Shown: positions 8,537 through 17,953, counted from the stretch's first letter. The stretch: 64,000 nucleotides of DNA from an uncultured Bacilli bacterium (GCA_934085825.1 CAKOHR010000002.1:120090-184089); one strand, 5' to 3'. The notes: generated from the sequence alone by a model not told the origin. Numbers and translations: made by a program.

Positions 8537-9168
8537 GATTTCAACCTCTTTCTAGCTTCTTTATAATTTGGACATGCAAGGCTCACTAAATGCCAAAAAT
8601 TTTTACTATGATTTGCTTCAAAAAAATGACATAGTTCATGAATTATAACATAGTCAAGTAAATCAATGTCTTTTTTTAAAAGTTCAGTATTAAGTGTTAC
8701 TGTTTTCCTACTGGGATTACACACTCCCCATCTAGTTATCATACTTCTAAACTTAAGAGTAAAATCTGGTAAATTAGAAAAACATTTCTTAGCTATTTCA
8801 ACCTCACTTCTAAAAATTCTTTCAACTTCTGCCTTATAAAAAAGCTCTAATGCTTTCATGGATGGTGCATATACTTTATCGCCCTCAAACTTTATTCCTT
8901 CAACTTCTTCTTTTATTTCAATAAAATATTTTTTACCAAGATATAAAAACAATTCGTTATCATGAGCTTTTTCATAAGCTTTATCATACATTTTTAAGAT
9001 ACTTTCTTCATTTTCACCTATCATTTTAAGAATATTATCTTTTCCTAAATATATTGGGCATGTTACATATATTTTTAAATCCTCTTTAACTCTAAAATAA
9101 ATATTTTTATTGTTTTTTCTAACTATTACTACTTCAATTTCTTTACCATTACTTGCTTTGTATGTCAT
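8533..9168 (-). CDS. YgjP-like (DUF45) zinc metallopeptidase
   Basis: The 211-residue protein has the DUF45/YgjP architecture: beta-rich N-terminal half, then RSMITRWGVCNPSRKTVTLN and the zinc site VIIHELCHFFEANHSKNFW, with two His ligands in HELCH and the third ligand expected in the following helix. The fold is related to SprT and WSS1 proteases. No leader is present, so it is cytoplasmic. It overlaps the end of mscL by 20 bases. The physiological substrate is not known for the family. Confidence 0.85.
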   Translation of the reverse strand: MTYKASNGKEIEVVIVRKNNKNIYFRVKEDLKIYVTCPIYLGKDNILKMIGENEESILKMYDKAYEKAHDNELFLYLGKKYFIEIKEEVEGIKFEGDKVYAPSMKALELFYKAEVERIFRSEVEIAKKCFSNLPDFTLKFRSMITRWGVCNPSRKTVTLNTELLKKDIDLLDYVIIHELCHFFEANHSKNFWHLVSLACPNYKEARKRLKS

Positions 9169-9538
9169 TTTTTAGTAAGTCCCTTATTTCTTCTAAAGTC
9201 TTAAGTTCAACACTTTTAGATGGTGTTTTAGTTTTTTCTTCTTTGTGAGTTATCTTGTTTAATGCTTTAACAATTAAGAATAAACAAAAAGCTACTATTA
9301 AAAAATCAATTACACTTTGAAGAAATGCCCCATACATAATCTTAGTATCTTTAAATGTAATAGAAAGGCTAGAAAAATCAACGCCTCCAATAATAAGACC
9401 AATAACTGGTGTAAAAATATTGTTAACTAAACTAGTTACAATCGAAGAAAAAGCACCTCCAACAATAACCCCAACTGCTAAATCTAATACATTGCCTCTG
9501 TCAATAAATTTTTTAAATTCTTTAAACATCAAAATCAA
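9149..9538 (-). CDS. mscL: Large-conductance mechanosensitive channel MscL
   Basis: MscL opens a wide pore under membrane tension and releases solutes in hypo-osmotic shock. The 129-residue length is typical. The N-terminal helix and first membrane helix FIDRGNVLDLAVGVIVGGAF are near-canonical, the second helix is at about 75-97, and the charged C-terminal bundle ends in KSVELKTLEEIRDLLKND. An internal ATG three codons in (MFKEFKKF, 9529) matches other MscL starts slightly better. Confidence 0.95.
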   Translation of the reverse strand: MILMFKEFKKFIDRGNVLDLAVGVIVGGAFSSIVTSLVNNIFTPVIGLIIGGVDFSSLSITFKDTKIMYGAFLQSVIDFLIVAFCLFLIVKALNKITHKEEKTKTPSKSVELKTLEEIRDLLKNDIQSK

Positions 9539-9720
9539 CTTCTTTCTTTAAATATTTTAACATAAAAAACTTAATATGTATATTCTAAATTTGTTTATTT
9601 CTAATGCGTTGGATATAAGTTGGAGAGGTATTTGCTCTTATGACTAAGTAAATTTTAATTTGTTTTTAAGTAAGATAATATTATTTTATATAGAAAAGTT
9701 AAAAAAATTTATAACTTGTA

Positions 9721-9749
9721 TTGAATATTAGCTTAAAATATTGTATAAT
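9721..9749 (+). promoter_or_regulatory. Promoter of the stand-alone SAM riboswitch
   Basis: TTGAAT (9721-9726) and TATAAT (9744-9749) are separated by exactly 17 bases. The predicted start falls about seven bases later, at the first bases of the aptamer P1 helix, so the transcript would begin with the riboswitch. From 9539 to 9720, between divergent mscL and this promoter, I see nothing else. Confidence 0.75.
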
Positions 9750-9755
9750 TATATC

Positions 9756-9880
9756 ATATCTTATAAAGAGTGATGGAGGGACTAGCCCTTTGAAATCACA
9801 CCAACTTATTAAATTAGGTGGTAATGCTAGAACTATAAGATACTTTCCTATCATCCAAGGTTATTCTTGGATGCTTTTTT
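9756..9880 (+). ncRNA. SAM-I riboswitch with terminator, no downstream gene
   Basis: The S-box core is clear: TGATGGAGGGACTAGCCC, then TTTGAAATCAC, ACCAAC and GGTGGTAATGCT, closed by P1 (TATCTTATA 9757-9765 with TATAAGATA 9834-9842). An intrinsic terminator follows: CATCCAAG (9852-9859) pairs with CTTGGATG (9866-9873), then six T's. SAM-I riboswitches normally end transcription of methionine or cysteine genes when S-adenosylmethionine is high. Here no plus-strand gene follows; next come a second terminator and a tRNA on the other strand. The open frame that crosses this RNA has no homology signs and is not a gene. Confidence 0.9.
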
Positions 9881-9912
9881 ATTTCTATGTTTACAATTTT
9901 TACATAATAAAT

Positions 9913-9940
9913 CCCCGCTTTTAAGCGAGGTTATTTTTTA
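9913..9940 (+). terminator. Second terminator after the SAM riboswitch
   Basis: CCCCGCTT (9913-9920) pairs with AAGCGAGG (9923-9930), with one mismatch, followed by a T-rich tract to 9940. It would stop any read-through from the riboswitch and separates it from the opposing tRNA-Arg. Confidence 0.7.
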
Positions 9941-9944
9941 TTTA

Positions 9945-10021
9945 TGGCGTCCTTGGCAGGAATCGAACCTGTGACCTAATGCGTCGGAGGCATTCGCTCT
10001 ATCCTACTGAGCTACAAGGAC
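9945..10021 (-). tRNA. tRNA-Arg(CCG)
   Basis: The minus strand gives a full cloverleaf: acceptor GTCCTTG/CAAGGAC with discriminator G and encoded CCA (9947-9945), D-arm TAGCTCAGTAGGATAGAGC, anticodon stem AATGC/GCATT around loop CTCCGAC, and T-arm CAGGTTCGATTCCTG. The anticodon CCG reads CGG arginine codons, which are rare in an AT-rich genome. It lies 17 bases past the ileS stop, and may be cut from the ileS transcript. Confidence 0.95.
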
Positions 10022-10038
10022 CCACAAATATTTTATCA

Positions 10039-13000
10039 TTAATTTTTAGAAATAGCAATTAGCACTCTATTTTCATCTACAAAAAATTCTTCATTTGCAT
10101 TTTCATTATATTCTAACTTAGTTGCAAGAGTTTCTTTCTTAATATAATCACTAAAGTCTTCAATTGCATTTTTGACAGTATCACCTGCATTATAACTAAT
10201 ACTTATTCTATCAGTAAGTTCATAGTTATTATTTTTTCTCATTTGTTGTACTTTTGATACTATTTCACGAGCGATACCTTCATTTACGAGTTCTGGTGTA
10301 AGAGTGGCATTTAAAATAACAAAGTTATTATTTTCCATTCCTACATCAAAACCTACTTTGGCATCTATTCTTATATCAACCATATCACTATAAATATCAG
10401 TATCATTACCAGCGATATTCATCTTTATACTTTCATTATTTTGAAGTTTCTTAATATCAGTTAAACTTAAATCTAGTAATTTTTCTTGGAATTCTTTAAG
10501 ATTTTTGCCAAATACTTTACCTACCACTCTAAAGTTTGGTTTAACAGTGAAGTTCATATAAAGTGATGTATCTTGAATATATGTAACTTTCTTAACATTT
10601 AATTCTTCTTTGATTAGTTCAGTAAGTTCTCCTATTATCATACTATTCTTACCATCAATTAGAATTTCACTTAAAGGTTGACGTACTCTTAGTTTTTGTT
10701 CTTCACGAATATTTCTACCAATACTTATAAGTTCACGAACTAAATCCATTTTTTCTTCAAGTAAATCTTCTAACTTACTTTCATCATATTTTGGAAAATC
10801 AGCTAAATGAACAGATTTTTCTCCAGTTAAATTAGTATACATTTCTTCAGAAAGATATGGAACTATCGGAGCCATCATCTTAGATAAGCCAACTAAAACT
10901 TCATAAGTTGTAATGTAAACAGACTTTTTACTATTATCTAAGTTACTTGCCCAGAATCTATTTCGGTTTCTTCTTATGTACCAGTTAGATAAATCATCAG
11001 ATACAAAGTCAGTTAACGATCTTACAACTTTATTTAAATCATATTCATCATAAGATTCAGTAACATATTTTAATAATCTATTGTATTTACTTATTAACCA
11101 TCTATCAATATCTTCTCTTTCTTCTAAAGGTATATTACACGCATTTATATCAATATCATCAATATTAGCATACATTGAGAAGAAGTTATAAGTATTTTTA
11201 AGGGGATTAAAGAATTTAGAATGAACTTCTTTTAAACCATTTATATCAAATTTAAGTGGTACCCAGACAGGTGAAACATATGGAAGATAAAATCTAACAG
11301 TATCTGCACCATATTCCTTCATCGTAGTAAATGGTTCAACAATATTACCCATTGTTTTACTCATTTTTTTACCATTTGCATCTAAAAGTAAATCATTAAC
11401 TAAAACATTTTTATATGGACTTACACCTTTTACAAATGTAGAAATAACTAAAAGTGTATAGAACCATCCACGTGTTTGGTCAATTCCTTCACAAATGAAA
11501 TCTGCTGGAAATTGTGTTTCAAATAAATCATTATTTTCAAATGGATAATGATATTGAGCAAATGGCATAGATCCTGAGTCAAACCAACAATCTATTACAT
11601 CTTTACATCTAGTCATAGCTTTACCACATTCAGGGCATTTAAGATGAACTTCGTCAATATATGGTCTATGTAGTTCAATTGATTCATCAATATTTTCAAT
11701 TGCTTTTTCAACAAGTTCCTTGCGTGAACCAATCATTTCTGTGTGTCCACATGAACAAATCCAATAAGGAAGTGGTGTTCCCCAGTATCTAGAACGAGAT
11801 ATTGCCCAGTCATTTAAATTTTCTAACCAGTTACCAAATCTTTTTTCACCAACATATGATGGATACCAATTAACAGTTTTGTTATTAGCAATTATTTTAT
11901 CTTTAATCTTAGTTATTTCAAGATAATAGCTTGGTTTAGAATAATAAATAAGTGGTGTATGGCATCTCCAGCAATGAGGATAGTTGTGAACTATTCTTTG
12001 TTTTTTAAATAATTTATCATTTTCTTTTAAATATTTGATTACTTCGCTATCAGCATCAAATACAAGCATGCCTTTCCATGGTCCTTCAGTATATTTACCA
12101 TCTTCACCAACTGGATTTAAGTATGGTAAATTATATTTACGACCAACACTAGCATCATCCGCTCCGAATGCTGGTGCTAAGTGTACTACCCCAGTACCAT
12201 CTTCAGCAGTTACATACTTATCACAACAAACAAAGAATCCTTTTTTGTTAACAGAAAGTTCTGGTATTAATTGTTCATATTCAGTATACTCTAAAGTACT
12301 TCCTTTAAAAGTATCAAGTATTTGTGCATCTTCACCTAAAACTTTAGAAATAAGTGATGTTGCTAAAATAAATTTAGTACCTTTACTTAAAACTAAAGAA
12401 TAGTCATAATCGGGGTTTACACATAAACCAACATTGGAAATTAATGTCCATGGTGTCGTTGTCCAAACTAAGAAGTAAACATCTTCACCCTTTTTTTTCA
12501 TTGGTACAATTACAGTATCAACACTCATTTCTTCATATCCTTGAGCAACCTCATGCGATGCAAGACCAGTTCCACATCTTGGACAATAAGGAAGAATTTT
12601 TACTCCTTCATAAAATAATCCTTCTTCAAAAAACTTCTTTAATATCCACCATTCTGTTTCAATATAATTATTATCATATGTAACATATGGATGTTTAATA
12701 TCTATAAATTGTCCCATTTTTTCTGTTAAATCGGTAAATGTATCTTCGTTTTTCCAAACACTTTCACGACATTTTTGATTAAATTCTTTGATACCATATT
12801 TTTCAATATCTTTTTTACCAGTAAAGCCTAGTTCCTTTTCTACTTGTAGTTCAACTGGCAGCCCATGAGTATCCCAACCAACTTTACGAAGGACTTTATA
12901 CCCTTGCATAGTTTTATACTTGCAAATAGTATCTTTTAGAAATTTTGCTACCATATGATGAAGTCCCGGATGACCATTAGCTGTGGCAGGTCCATCATAG

Positions 13001-13131
13001 AAAACAAAATATGGGGCATCTTTCCTGTTTTCAATTGTTTCATTTAGGATATCTTCGCTTTTCCATTTTCCAAGTATTTTGCCTTCAACTTCAGAAACAC
13101 TTTCTTTACTTAAACTTTTAAATCTTTCCAT
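10039..13131 (-). CDS. ileS: Isoleucyl-tRNA synthetase
   Basis: IleRS charges tRNA-Ile and edits misactivated valine. From ATG 13131 (MERFKSLSK...) the protein has 1030 residues. Class I motifs are present: the HIGH-like GHPGLHHMVAKF, KMSKTMGN for KMSKS, and the editing (CP1) domain with VWTTTPWTL. Cysteine pairs CPRCG, CRWCH-like and CPEC are seen. An open frame continues upstream to 13191 but only through the T-box terminator; the GGAGGTAAGAAA ribosome site fixes the start. The long form, with the zinc-type C-terminal region, resembles the eukaryote-like IleRS type found in some Firmicutes. Confidence 0.95.
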   Translation of the reverse strand: MERFKSLSKESVSEVEGKILGKWKSEDILNETIENRKDAPYFVFYDGPATANGHPGLHHMVAKFLKDTICKYKTMQGYKVLRKVGWDTHGLPVELQVEKELGFTGKKDIEKYGIKEFNQKCRESVWKNEDTFTDLTEKMGQFIDIKHPYVTYDNNYIETEWWILKKFFEEGLFYEGVKILPYCPRCGTGLASHEVAQGYEEMSVDTVIVPMKKKGEDVYFLVWTTTPWTLISNVGLCVNPDYDYSLVLSKGTKFILATSLISKVLGEDAQILDTFKGSTLEYTEYEQLIPELSVNKKGFFVCCDKYVTAEDGTGVVHLAPAFGADDASVGRKYNLPYLNPVGEDGKYTEGPWKGMLVFDADSEVIKYLKENDKLFKKQRIVHNYPHCWRCHTPLIYYSKPSYYLEITKIKDKIIANNKTVNWYPSYVGEKRFGNWLENLNDWAISRSRYWGTPLPYWICSCGHTEMIGSRKELVEKAIENIDESIELHRPYIDEVHLKCPECGKAMTRCKDVIDCWFDSGSMPFAQYHYPFENNDLFETQFPADFICEGIDQTRGWFYTLLVISTFVKGVSPYKNVLVNDLLLDANGKKMSKTMGNIVEPFTTMKEYGADTVRFYLPYVSPVWVPLKFDINGLKEVHSKFFNPLKNTYNFFSMYANIDDIDINACNIPLEEREDIDRWLISKYNRLLKYVTESYDEYDLNKVVRSLTDFVSDDLSNWYIRRNRNRFWASNLDNSKKSVYITTYEVLVGLSKMMAPIVPYLSEEMYTNLTGEKSVHLADFPKYDESKLEDLLEEKMDLVRELISIGRNIREEQKLRVRQPLSEILIDGKNSMIIGELTELIKEELNVKKVTYIQDTSLYMNFTVKPNFRVVGKVFGKNLKEFQEKLLDLSLTDIKKLQNNESIKMNIAGNDTDIYSDMVDIRIDAKVGFDVGMENNNFVILNATLTPELVNEGIAREIVSKVQQMRKNNNYELTDRISISYNAGDTVKNAIEDFSDYIKKETLATKLEYNENANEEFFVDENRVLIAISKN

Positions 13132-13137
13132 TTTCTT

Positions 13138-13335
13138 ACCTCCAAAATAAAAAGGATAGCACCAAAAGGAGTCAATATATGACGGTACCATCCTTTAATT
13201 AACTTAATTATGATAACGGAATAACCCGATTAATCTCCGTAAGTGATCCATATTTAATTCTTTTATTAGCTTACACCAAATGCTAACTCTCTTTAAAAAG
13301 ACTTTTAAATAACGTCTTACATCACTGATTACTTA
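13138..13335 (-). promoter_or_regulatory. Ile T-box riboswitch upstream of ileS
   Basis: On the minus strand a leader of about 195 bases holds the T-box sequence AAGGATGGTACCGTC (GGTACC at 13184-13189), which pairs with uncharged tRNA ends, and a competing terminator that folds GGATGGTACC against GGTGCTATCC followed by TTTTTATTTT just before the ileS ribosome site. Stem I contains AGAG and GGTG elements; its 3' side carries ATC (13247-13245) just above the basal GTAAG/CTTAC helix, a fitting isoleucine specifier. Low charged tRNA-Ile should therefore turn ileS on. Confidence 0.88.
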
Positions 13336-13339
13336 ATAT

Positions 13340-13368
13340 AGTATACAATAATTTGTTTTTATATTCAA
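13340..13368 (-). promoter_or_regulatory. ileS leader promoter
   Basis: TTGAAT (13368-13363) and TATACT (13345-13340) are 17 bases apart on the minus strand, immediately before the T-box leader. Confidence 0.7.
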
Positions 13369-13402
13369 GTAAAATTAAAATAATGTTATTAAAAATGTAT
13401 TT

Positions 13403-13452
13403 AGCAACAAGCATACCATTTTTTTGCGGAATAAATGTGTTTACTTGTTGCT
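13403..13452. terminator. Long inverted repeat after the deacetylase gene, possible terminator
   Basis: AGCAACAAG (13403-13411) and CTTGTTGCT (13444-13452) can form a 9-bp stem with a 32-base loop; a T-rich stretch follows in the minus direction. A smaller hairpin, ATACTTG with CAAGTAT, lies at 13468-13492. Either could end the deacetylase transcript. The motif TTGTTGCTT recurs at 13445 and 13493. Confidence 0.45.
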
Positions 13453-13499
13453 TAATCATATATTATCATACTTGATTATCAATTGCAAGTATTTGTTGC

Positions 13500-14687
13500 T
13501 TATTTTTTGAAATATCTATAAGTTTTATGATTTTCTAGATTTACACCAGATGACTCAGCTAACTTTGAAACTGTTACAACACGGTAGCCATTAACATATA
13601 ATAGTGGCAATAATTTGTCAATTGCTTCAACACTAGTTTGATGAATATCATGAAATAAAATAATGTTACCATCATTTACTTTTTCTAAAACATAATTAGT
13701 TAAATATTCACTATTTCTATGACGCCAATCCATAGTATCAATATTCCAAAGAATGAACGAAGCATCTAATGAATCTTTTATTTTATTATTAATTTCACCA
13801 TATGGAGGACGAATTAAATGGAATGTATCACCAGTTATACTTTTTAACATTTCATTACTTTGGGCAAATTCTTCTTTGATGGTTTCTAACTTTTGTCTTT
13901 TAAAATTTTTATGGCTATATGAATGATAACCTATTTCCATCCCACTTTCATGAACTTTTAAAACAGTATCTTTATATATATCTATATTTTTTCCTAACAT
14001 AAAAAATGTGGCAGTTGCTTTATTATTTTTTAAAATATCTACTAAAGCGCTTGTATATGGTCCGGGTCCATCATCAAATGTTATAGCAATTATTTTTTTA
14101 CTTCCATCTATTTTACTTCCATCTTCATTTTCATATGTTTTATCAAGTTTCACAGTGATATCTAGACAATCTTTTATTTCATTAAAGTTTATATGAAGTG
14201 ATAATTCTTCATTAACCACAGGTTCTATTGCATAATCATAATAGTATATTATAAGTTCATTTTCTTTAATATAATAACTATTTGTTTTGTCATGTAATTT
14301 TAATTTACTTGCTATAAAATTTGGATATTTTAAATATAAAAGATCTTTTACTTTCTCCCAAAAAGTGTCAACCATATCTGGTTTTAAAATATTTTCTATG
14401 GAAACTTCCTCACCAGTTTTAAAATTAAATATTTTTGATATATATCTATCATCTTCCATGCTAACTACATTTGTAATTTTATTATCAAAATCTATTTCAT
14501 CTACTAAATTATTTAAAGTACTTATGTATTTGCTTATTTTGGCATTTTTTATTTCTTTTGAATTACTTAATACCGGTAGGGAAAAAGAAAAAATTTTAAA
14601 TGAAGATGCTGTTACAAGCATAAAAATACTTATAACTATAGAAAATACTACACTTTTTTTGAGCTTTAATTTTCTTTGTTTCTTCAT
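13500..14687 (-). CDS. PdaC-like polysaccharide deacetylase, membrane-anchored
   Basis: The 395-residue protein has a basic N-terminus and one membrane helix (about 13-32), a DUF3298/RsiV-like domain at about 80-180 (FKTGEEVSIENIL...FWEKVKDLL), and a NodB deacetylase domain at about 198-375. NodB motifs: TFDDGPGP (D205, D206), HSYSH (H255, H259 as metal ligands), RPPYG (R293), and DTMDWRHR. This layout matches Bacillus PdaC, which removes acetyl groups from peptidoglycan N-acetylmuramic acid and so alters lysozyme sensitivity. A chitin-type or other substrate is possible. It follows the ABC permease by 14 bases, perhaps in one operon. Confidence 0.88.
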   Translation of the reverse strand: MKKQRKLKLKKSVVFSIVISIFMLVTASSFKIFSFSLPVLSNSKEIKNAKISKYISTLNNLVDEIDFDNKITNVVSMEDDRYISKIFNFKTGEEVSIENILKPDMVDTFWEKVKDLLYLKYPNFIASKLKLHDKTNSYYIKENELIIYYYDYAIEPVVNEELSLHINFNEIKDCLDITVKLDKTYENEDGSKIDGSKKIIAITFDDGPGPYTSALVDILKNNKATATFFMLGKNIDIYKDTVLKVHESGMEIGYHSYSHKNFKRQKLETIKEEFAQSNEMLKSITGDTFHLIRPPYGEINNKIKDSLDASFILWNIDTMDWRHRNSEYLTNYVLEKVNDGNIILFHDIHQTSVEAIDKLLPLLYVNGYRVVTVSKLAESSGVNLENHKTYRYFKK

Positions 14688-14701
14688 TTAAAACATCCTT
14701 T

Positions 14702-16084
14702 TTATATATTTTTAATATTCTTTTTATTAAATACTACAAATGATGTTATAACCATTATTAAGAAATATACTATACATACAATAATTGCATGAGTTAAACT
14801 TGTGCCATAAGGACTTGTTCCTCCAAATAAATAAACGTTAAAATCCCAGTTAGTTGTTACAAAATATTTAAGTATTTCTATTTTGTACATTGTTGCAAAC
14901 ATGTTTATAATTGAAGAGCCAATTACACCAGCAAAAGTTATTACTATTGCAAGAGCAGTATTACCAATAATTGTTGATGCAGCAAATGCTAATGTTATAA
15001 GTAATAATATTTGTGGTAAATTAGCAATTGAATATATAAGTACATATTTAAATAAACTCATTTCTTCTAAACTTTTGGCTTTTAAATTATACTCAACAAC
15101 ATGATTGCTTAAAGAATCAAAACCTAGGAATAAACCACCTATTACAATTTGCATTAAATACGCAATTATAATAAATAATATTGTAAGTAATATAACCGTT
15201 ATAAATTTAGAAAGTAAAATTGTACTTCTTTTATATGGAGTTGTAAGAAGTGATTTAATTGTCCCTTTATTATATTCTTCACTTACTATAGCACCAGATA
15301 TCATAACACCAAATACAAGGATTAGAAAAATATATTCTCCATAAAAATTAGTCAATATAAATCTTAAATCTCCTGCATTATTAATATCCTCTTTATTTTC
15401 TAAAATATACCTAGATTTATAATAATTTTTAACCGTTTCTTCTAGATCTGTTTTAGTTTCTTTGTTTGTGGTAGTTTCATAATTTTTAACAGATGATGCA
15501 CTATGGGTGATATCCTTGATTGCATTATTTAAATAGTCATTGCCATACTTTATATTTTCTTTTAGACGATATTCATCCATTTCAATTCCAACATTAGTTG
15601 CATAAATTTGAGTTTCTAATTCTCTTTTTTCTTTATCACTAGTGGCATTTTTTAAACTTTCTTCATAATTTTTTAATTCTTCTTTTAAATTATCTAGATT
15701 GATATTTACAAAATATTTCCAATTGTCACTTTCTAATGCTTCTTTAACAGTTTTGTATTCTTTTTCAATATTTGAATCCAAATAGTCATTATCTTTAGCA
15801 GAATAATAATTACTTACTACTCCATACGCATCATCCATGACATAGTATTGCCATGTTTTATTATTATATTTTTGACTTAATTCATTCATTTCTTTATTTA
15901 TTTTATTTTCAGTAGCATTTCCCGTATCTAAGTCATAATATGTACTTGCTTCAGTATAATAAGTTTCTTCATGACTTATTAAATATGATACTAAGGTAAT
16001 AAATAAAGCAGTTATAATCAATACAACATATGTACCTTTTTTATGTAATATTTTATATATTTCATTTTTTATTAAATTAATCAT
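14702..16084 (-). CDS. ABC-2-type transporter permease
   Basis: The 460-residue protein starts with a cytoplasmic stretch and a first helix (about 18-38), then a long outside loop of about 190 residues that is charged and helical, then five more helices between about 245 and 455. The motif EEYNKGTIKSLLTTPYKRSTILLSKF after helix 2 is the coupling region typical of ABC-2 permeases. It overlaps the ATPase gene upstream by eight bases, so the two make one exporter. The cargo is unknown; similar pairs export antibiotics or lantibiotics for self-protection. Confidence 0.85.
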   Translation of the reverse strand: MINLIKNEIYKILHKKGTYVVLIITALFITLVSYLISHEETYYTEASTYYDLDTGNATENKINKEMNELSQKYNNKTWQYYVMDDAYGVVSNYYSAKDNDYLDSNIEKEYKTVKEALESDNWKYFVNINLDNLKEELKNYEESLKNATSDKEKRELETQIYATNVGIEMDEYRLKENIKYGNDYLNNAIKDITHSASSVKNYETTTNKETKTDLEETVKNYYKSRYILENKEDINNAGDLRFILTNFYGEYIFLILVFGVMISGAIVSEEYNKGTIKSLLTTPYKRSTILLSKFITVILLTILFIIIAYLMQIVIGGLFLGFDSLSNHVVEYNLKAKSLEEMSLFKYVLIYSIANLPQILLLITLAFAASTIIGNTALAIVITFAGVIGSSIINMFATMYKIEILKYFVTTNWDFNVYLFGGTSPYGTSLTHAIIVCIVYFLIMVITSFVVFNKKNIKNI

Positions 16085-16970
16085 TATTTTTTTTACCTCC
16101 AGTCTTTTTTAAGAATGCTTCTTCTAAAGTTAATTCTTCCATCTTAACTTCATATATATCAATATTCTTCTTAACTAAAGTCTTTATTAATTTAGCTATT
16201 TCTTCTTTACTTCCATTATAAGCAAACTTTCTTTTCTTTACTTCATATATGCCTTCTATTTCAAGATTATCAGTATTACTTACTTTAAATACATATTTAT
16301 TACCATTACTTTTAAATTCACTTACATTGCTAGTTTCTATAATTTTCCCATTATCAATTATTAAAACTTTATTACAGAAACTTTCTAGTTCTGCTAAGTT
16401 ATGACTAGATATTAAAATTCCCATTCCATCACTTGCTAACTTCTTAAGTAGGTTTCTTAAATCTTTGATTCCTTCAGGATCAAGTCCGTTCGTTGGTTCA
16501 TCAAGTATTAATATATTTGGCTTGTTGATTAAGGCTCTAGCTATGCCTAATCTTTGGCGCATACCTAAAGAATATTTACTTACTTTATCATTTATTCTTT
16601 TATCTAAGTCTACCAGTTTTACAATTTTTTTAATTTCTTCGTCTGTTACTTTCTTATATAGACTAGCCATCATTTTTAGATTTTGCCACCCAGTTAAGTA
16701 CATATAGGTATCTGGATTTTCAACTATTGCCCCTACTTTTTCAATAGCTTTAACAAAATCTTTTTCAATATCATAGCCATTAATCATTACCTTTCCTTGA
16801 TTCATTTTTTGAAGGCCTAAAATAAGCTTAATCGTGGTTGTTTTACCACTACCATTTGGCCCAATAAATGCTAAAATATCTCCCTCATCTATTTCGAAGG
16901 AAACGTCTTTTAAAATTTGTTTTTTACCAAAACTCTTACACAAATTTTGACATTCTAATAATTTTTTCAT
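16077..16970 (-). CDS. ABC transporter ATP-binding protein
   Basis: From ATG 16970 (MKKLLECQNLCKSFG) the protein has 297 residues: Walker A GPNGSGKTT, signature YSLGMRQRLGIARAL, Walker B LILDEPTNGLDPEG and the switch His in SSHNLAEL. The last 80 residues form the accessory domain of drug-efflux ATPases (BcrA/CcmA-like). A longer frame opens at 17081, but it has no ribosome site and would add residues not shared with the family. It powers the permease encoded just downstream. Confidence 0.93.
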   Translation of the reverse strand: MKKLLECQNLCKSFGKKQILKDVSFEIDEGDILAFIGPNGSGKTTTIKLILGLQKMNQGKVMINGYDIEKDFVKAIEKVGAIVENPDTYMYLTGWQNLKMMASLYKKVTDEEIKKIVKLVDLDKRINDKVSKYSLGMRQRLGIARALINKPNILILDEPTNGLDPEGIKDLRNLLKKLASDGMGILISSHNLAELESFCNKVLIIDNGKIIETSNVSEFKSNGNKYVFKVSNTDNLEIEGIYEVKKRKFAYNGSKEEIAKLIKTLVKKNIDIYEVKMEELTLEEAFLKKTGGKKNND

Positions 16971-17095
16971 AATATATTTTCCTTTCTCCCATATTATAGC
17001 ACATAGAAAAATAGATGCATTATACTTTACATCTATTTTACATATATTTTTATTTATTCCGAGAAAATCATTTTTTTTCATTTTTTCGGAATTGA

Positions 17096-17953
17096 TTATC
17101 TTTTAAAAGTTTTAAAATATACATCTTTTAGTCTATCACTTGAAACATGAGTATAAATACCCGTTGTACTTAGATTAGCATGACCTAAAAGCTCTTGAAC
17201 AGTTCTAATATCGGCACCATTATTAAGTAGATGAGTAGCAAATGTATGTCTAAGTGTATGCGGAGTCACATGAGTTTTAATTGATATATGTTTCATAATA
17301 TCTTTAATAATGTATTCAACTTCTTCAATAGTTAGCTTTTCTCCTTTTTTATTTGTAAATAGATATCCTTTTCTATCTTTGCCATGTAAATACATTTCTA
17401 GATACTTACTTGCATAGTCACCAAAATATACAATTCTTTCTTTACTTCCTTTACCCATTACTTTAATAGTTTTATTTCTTAAATCTATATCATTTATTTT
17501 TACATTTACCATTTCTCCTACTCTACAACCAGTTGAATAAAACATTTCAATTAACAATCTTTTTTCCAGACCATCTTCTGTAGATATATCAATAGATTCA
17601 AGTATTTCTTCTATTTCATTATAGTTTAAATAATTAGGTAACTTTTTTTCTAATTTAGGATTTTTAACATTTAAAAATATATTACTTTTAATAAGTCCAT
17701 TTTCAAGTAAATAGTTATAAAAGGTTCGCAAAGCACTTATTCTTCTAGATATAGTAGTATTCTTTAAATTACATGTATCTAAATATTTCAAGTATCCTCT
17801 TACATGTATATTCTCTATATTTAAAAAGTCTATCTTACGTGAATTTACATACTTAAAAAAATCAGTTAAATCTAACTGATAATTTTTAATTGTATAATCT
17901 GAGTAATTAACTTCATCTTTTAAATAATGTAAGAATTTATCTATTTCTTTCAT
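17096..17953 (-). CDS. Tyrosine recombinase XerC/XerD type
   Basis: The 285-residue protein has the SAM-like N-terminal core-binding domain (1-85) and the catalytic domain with R144 (GCRVGE), K168, H232 and R235 (HTLRHTFATHLL), H258 (LLGHANLSTT) and the nucleophile Y267 (IYTHVS). All six catalytic residues are present. It is the size of housekeeping XerC/XerD, which resolve chromosome dimers at dif, and not of an integrase with an extra arm-binding domain. It overlaps the upstream coiled-coil gene by 17 bases. Which of XerC or XerD it is cannot be settled here. Confidence 0.9.
   Translation of the reverse strand: MKEIDKFLHYLKDEVNYSDYTIKNYQLDLTDFFKYVNSRKIDFLNIENIHVRGYLKYLDTCNLKNTTISRRISALRTFYNYLLENGLIKSNIFLNVKNPKLEKKLPNYLNYNEIEEILESIDISTEDGLEKRLLIEMFYSTGCRVGEMVNVKINDIDLRNKTIKVMGKGSKERIVYFGDYASKYLEMYLHGKDRKGYLFTNKKGEKLTIEEVEYIIKDIMKHISIKTHVTPHTLRHTFATHLLNNGADIRTVQELLGHANLSTTGIYTHVSSDRLKDVYFKTFKR

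Noticed and set aside
9721..9924. 67-codon reading frame across the SAM riboswitch
   Set aside because: It crosses a clear structured RNA and terminator, has no ribosome site and no protein-like pattern.
13132..13191. N-terminal extension of IleRS
   Set aside because: The extra codons are the T-box antiterminator/terminator; the GGAGG site fixes the start at 13131.
16971..17081. 37-residue N-terminal extension of the ABC ATPase
   Set aside because: No ribosome site and not part of the ATPase fold; ATG 16970 matches family starts.
17096..17953. Phage or ICE integrase
   Set aside because: Length and domain layout match housekeeping XerC/D, and no attachment repeats or phage genes flank it.
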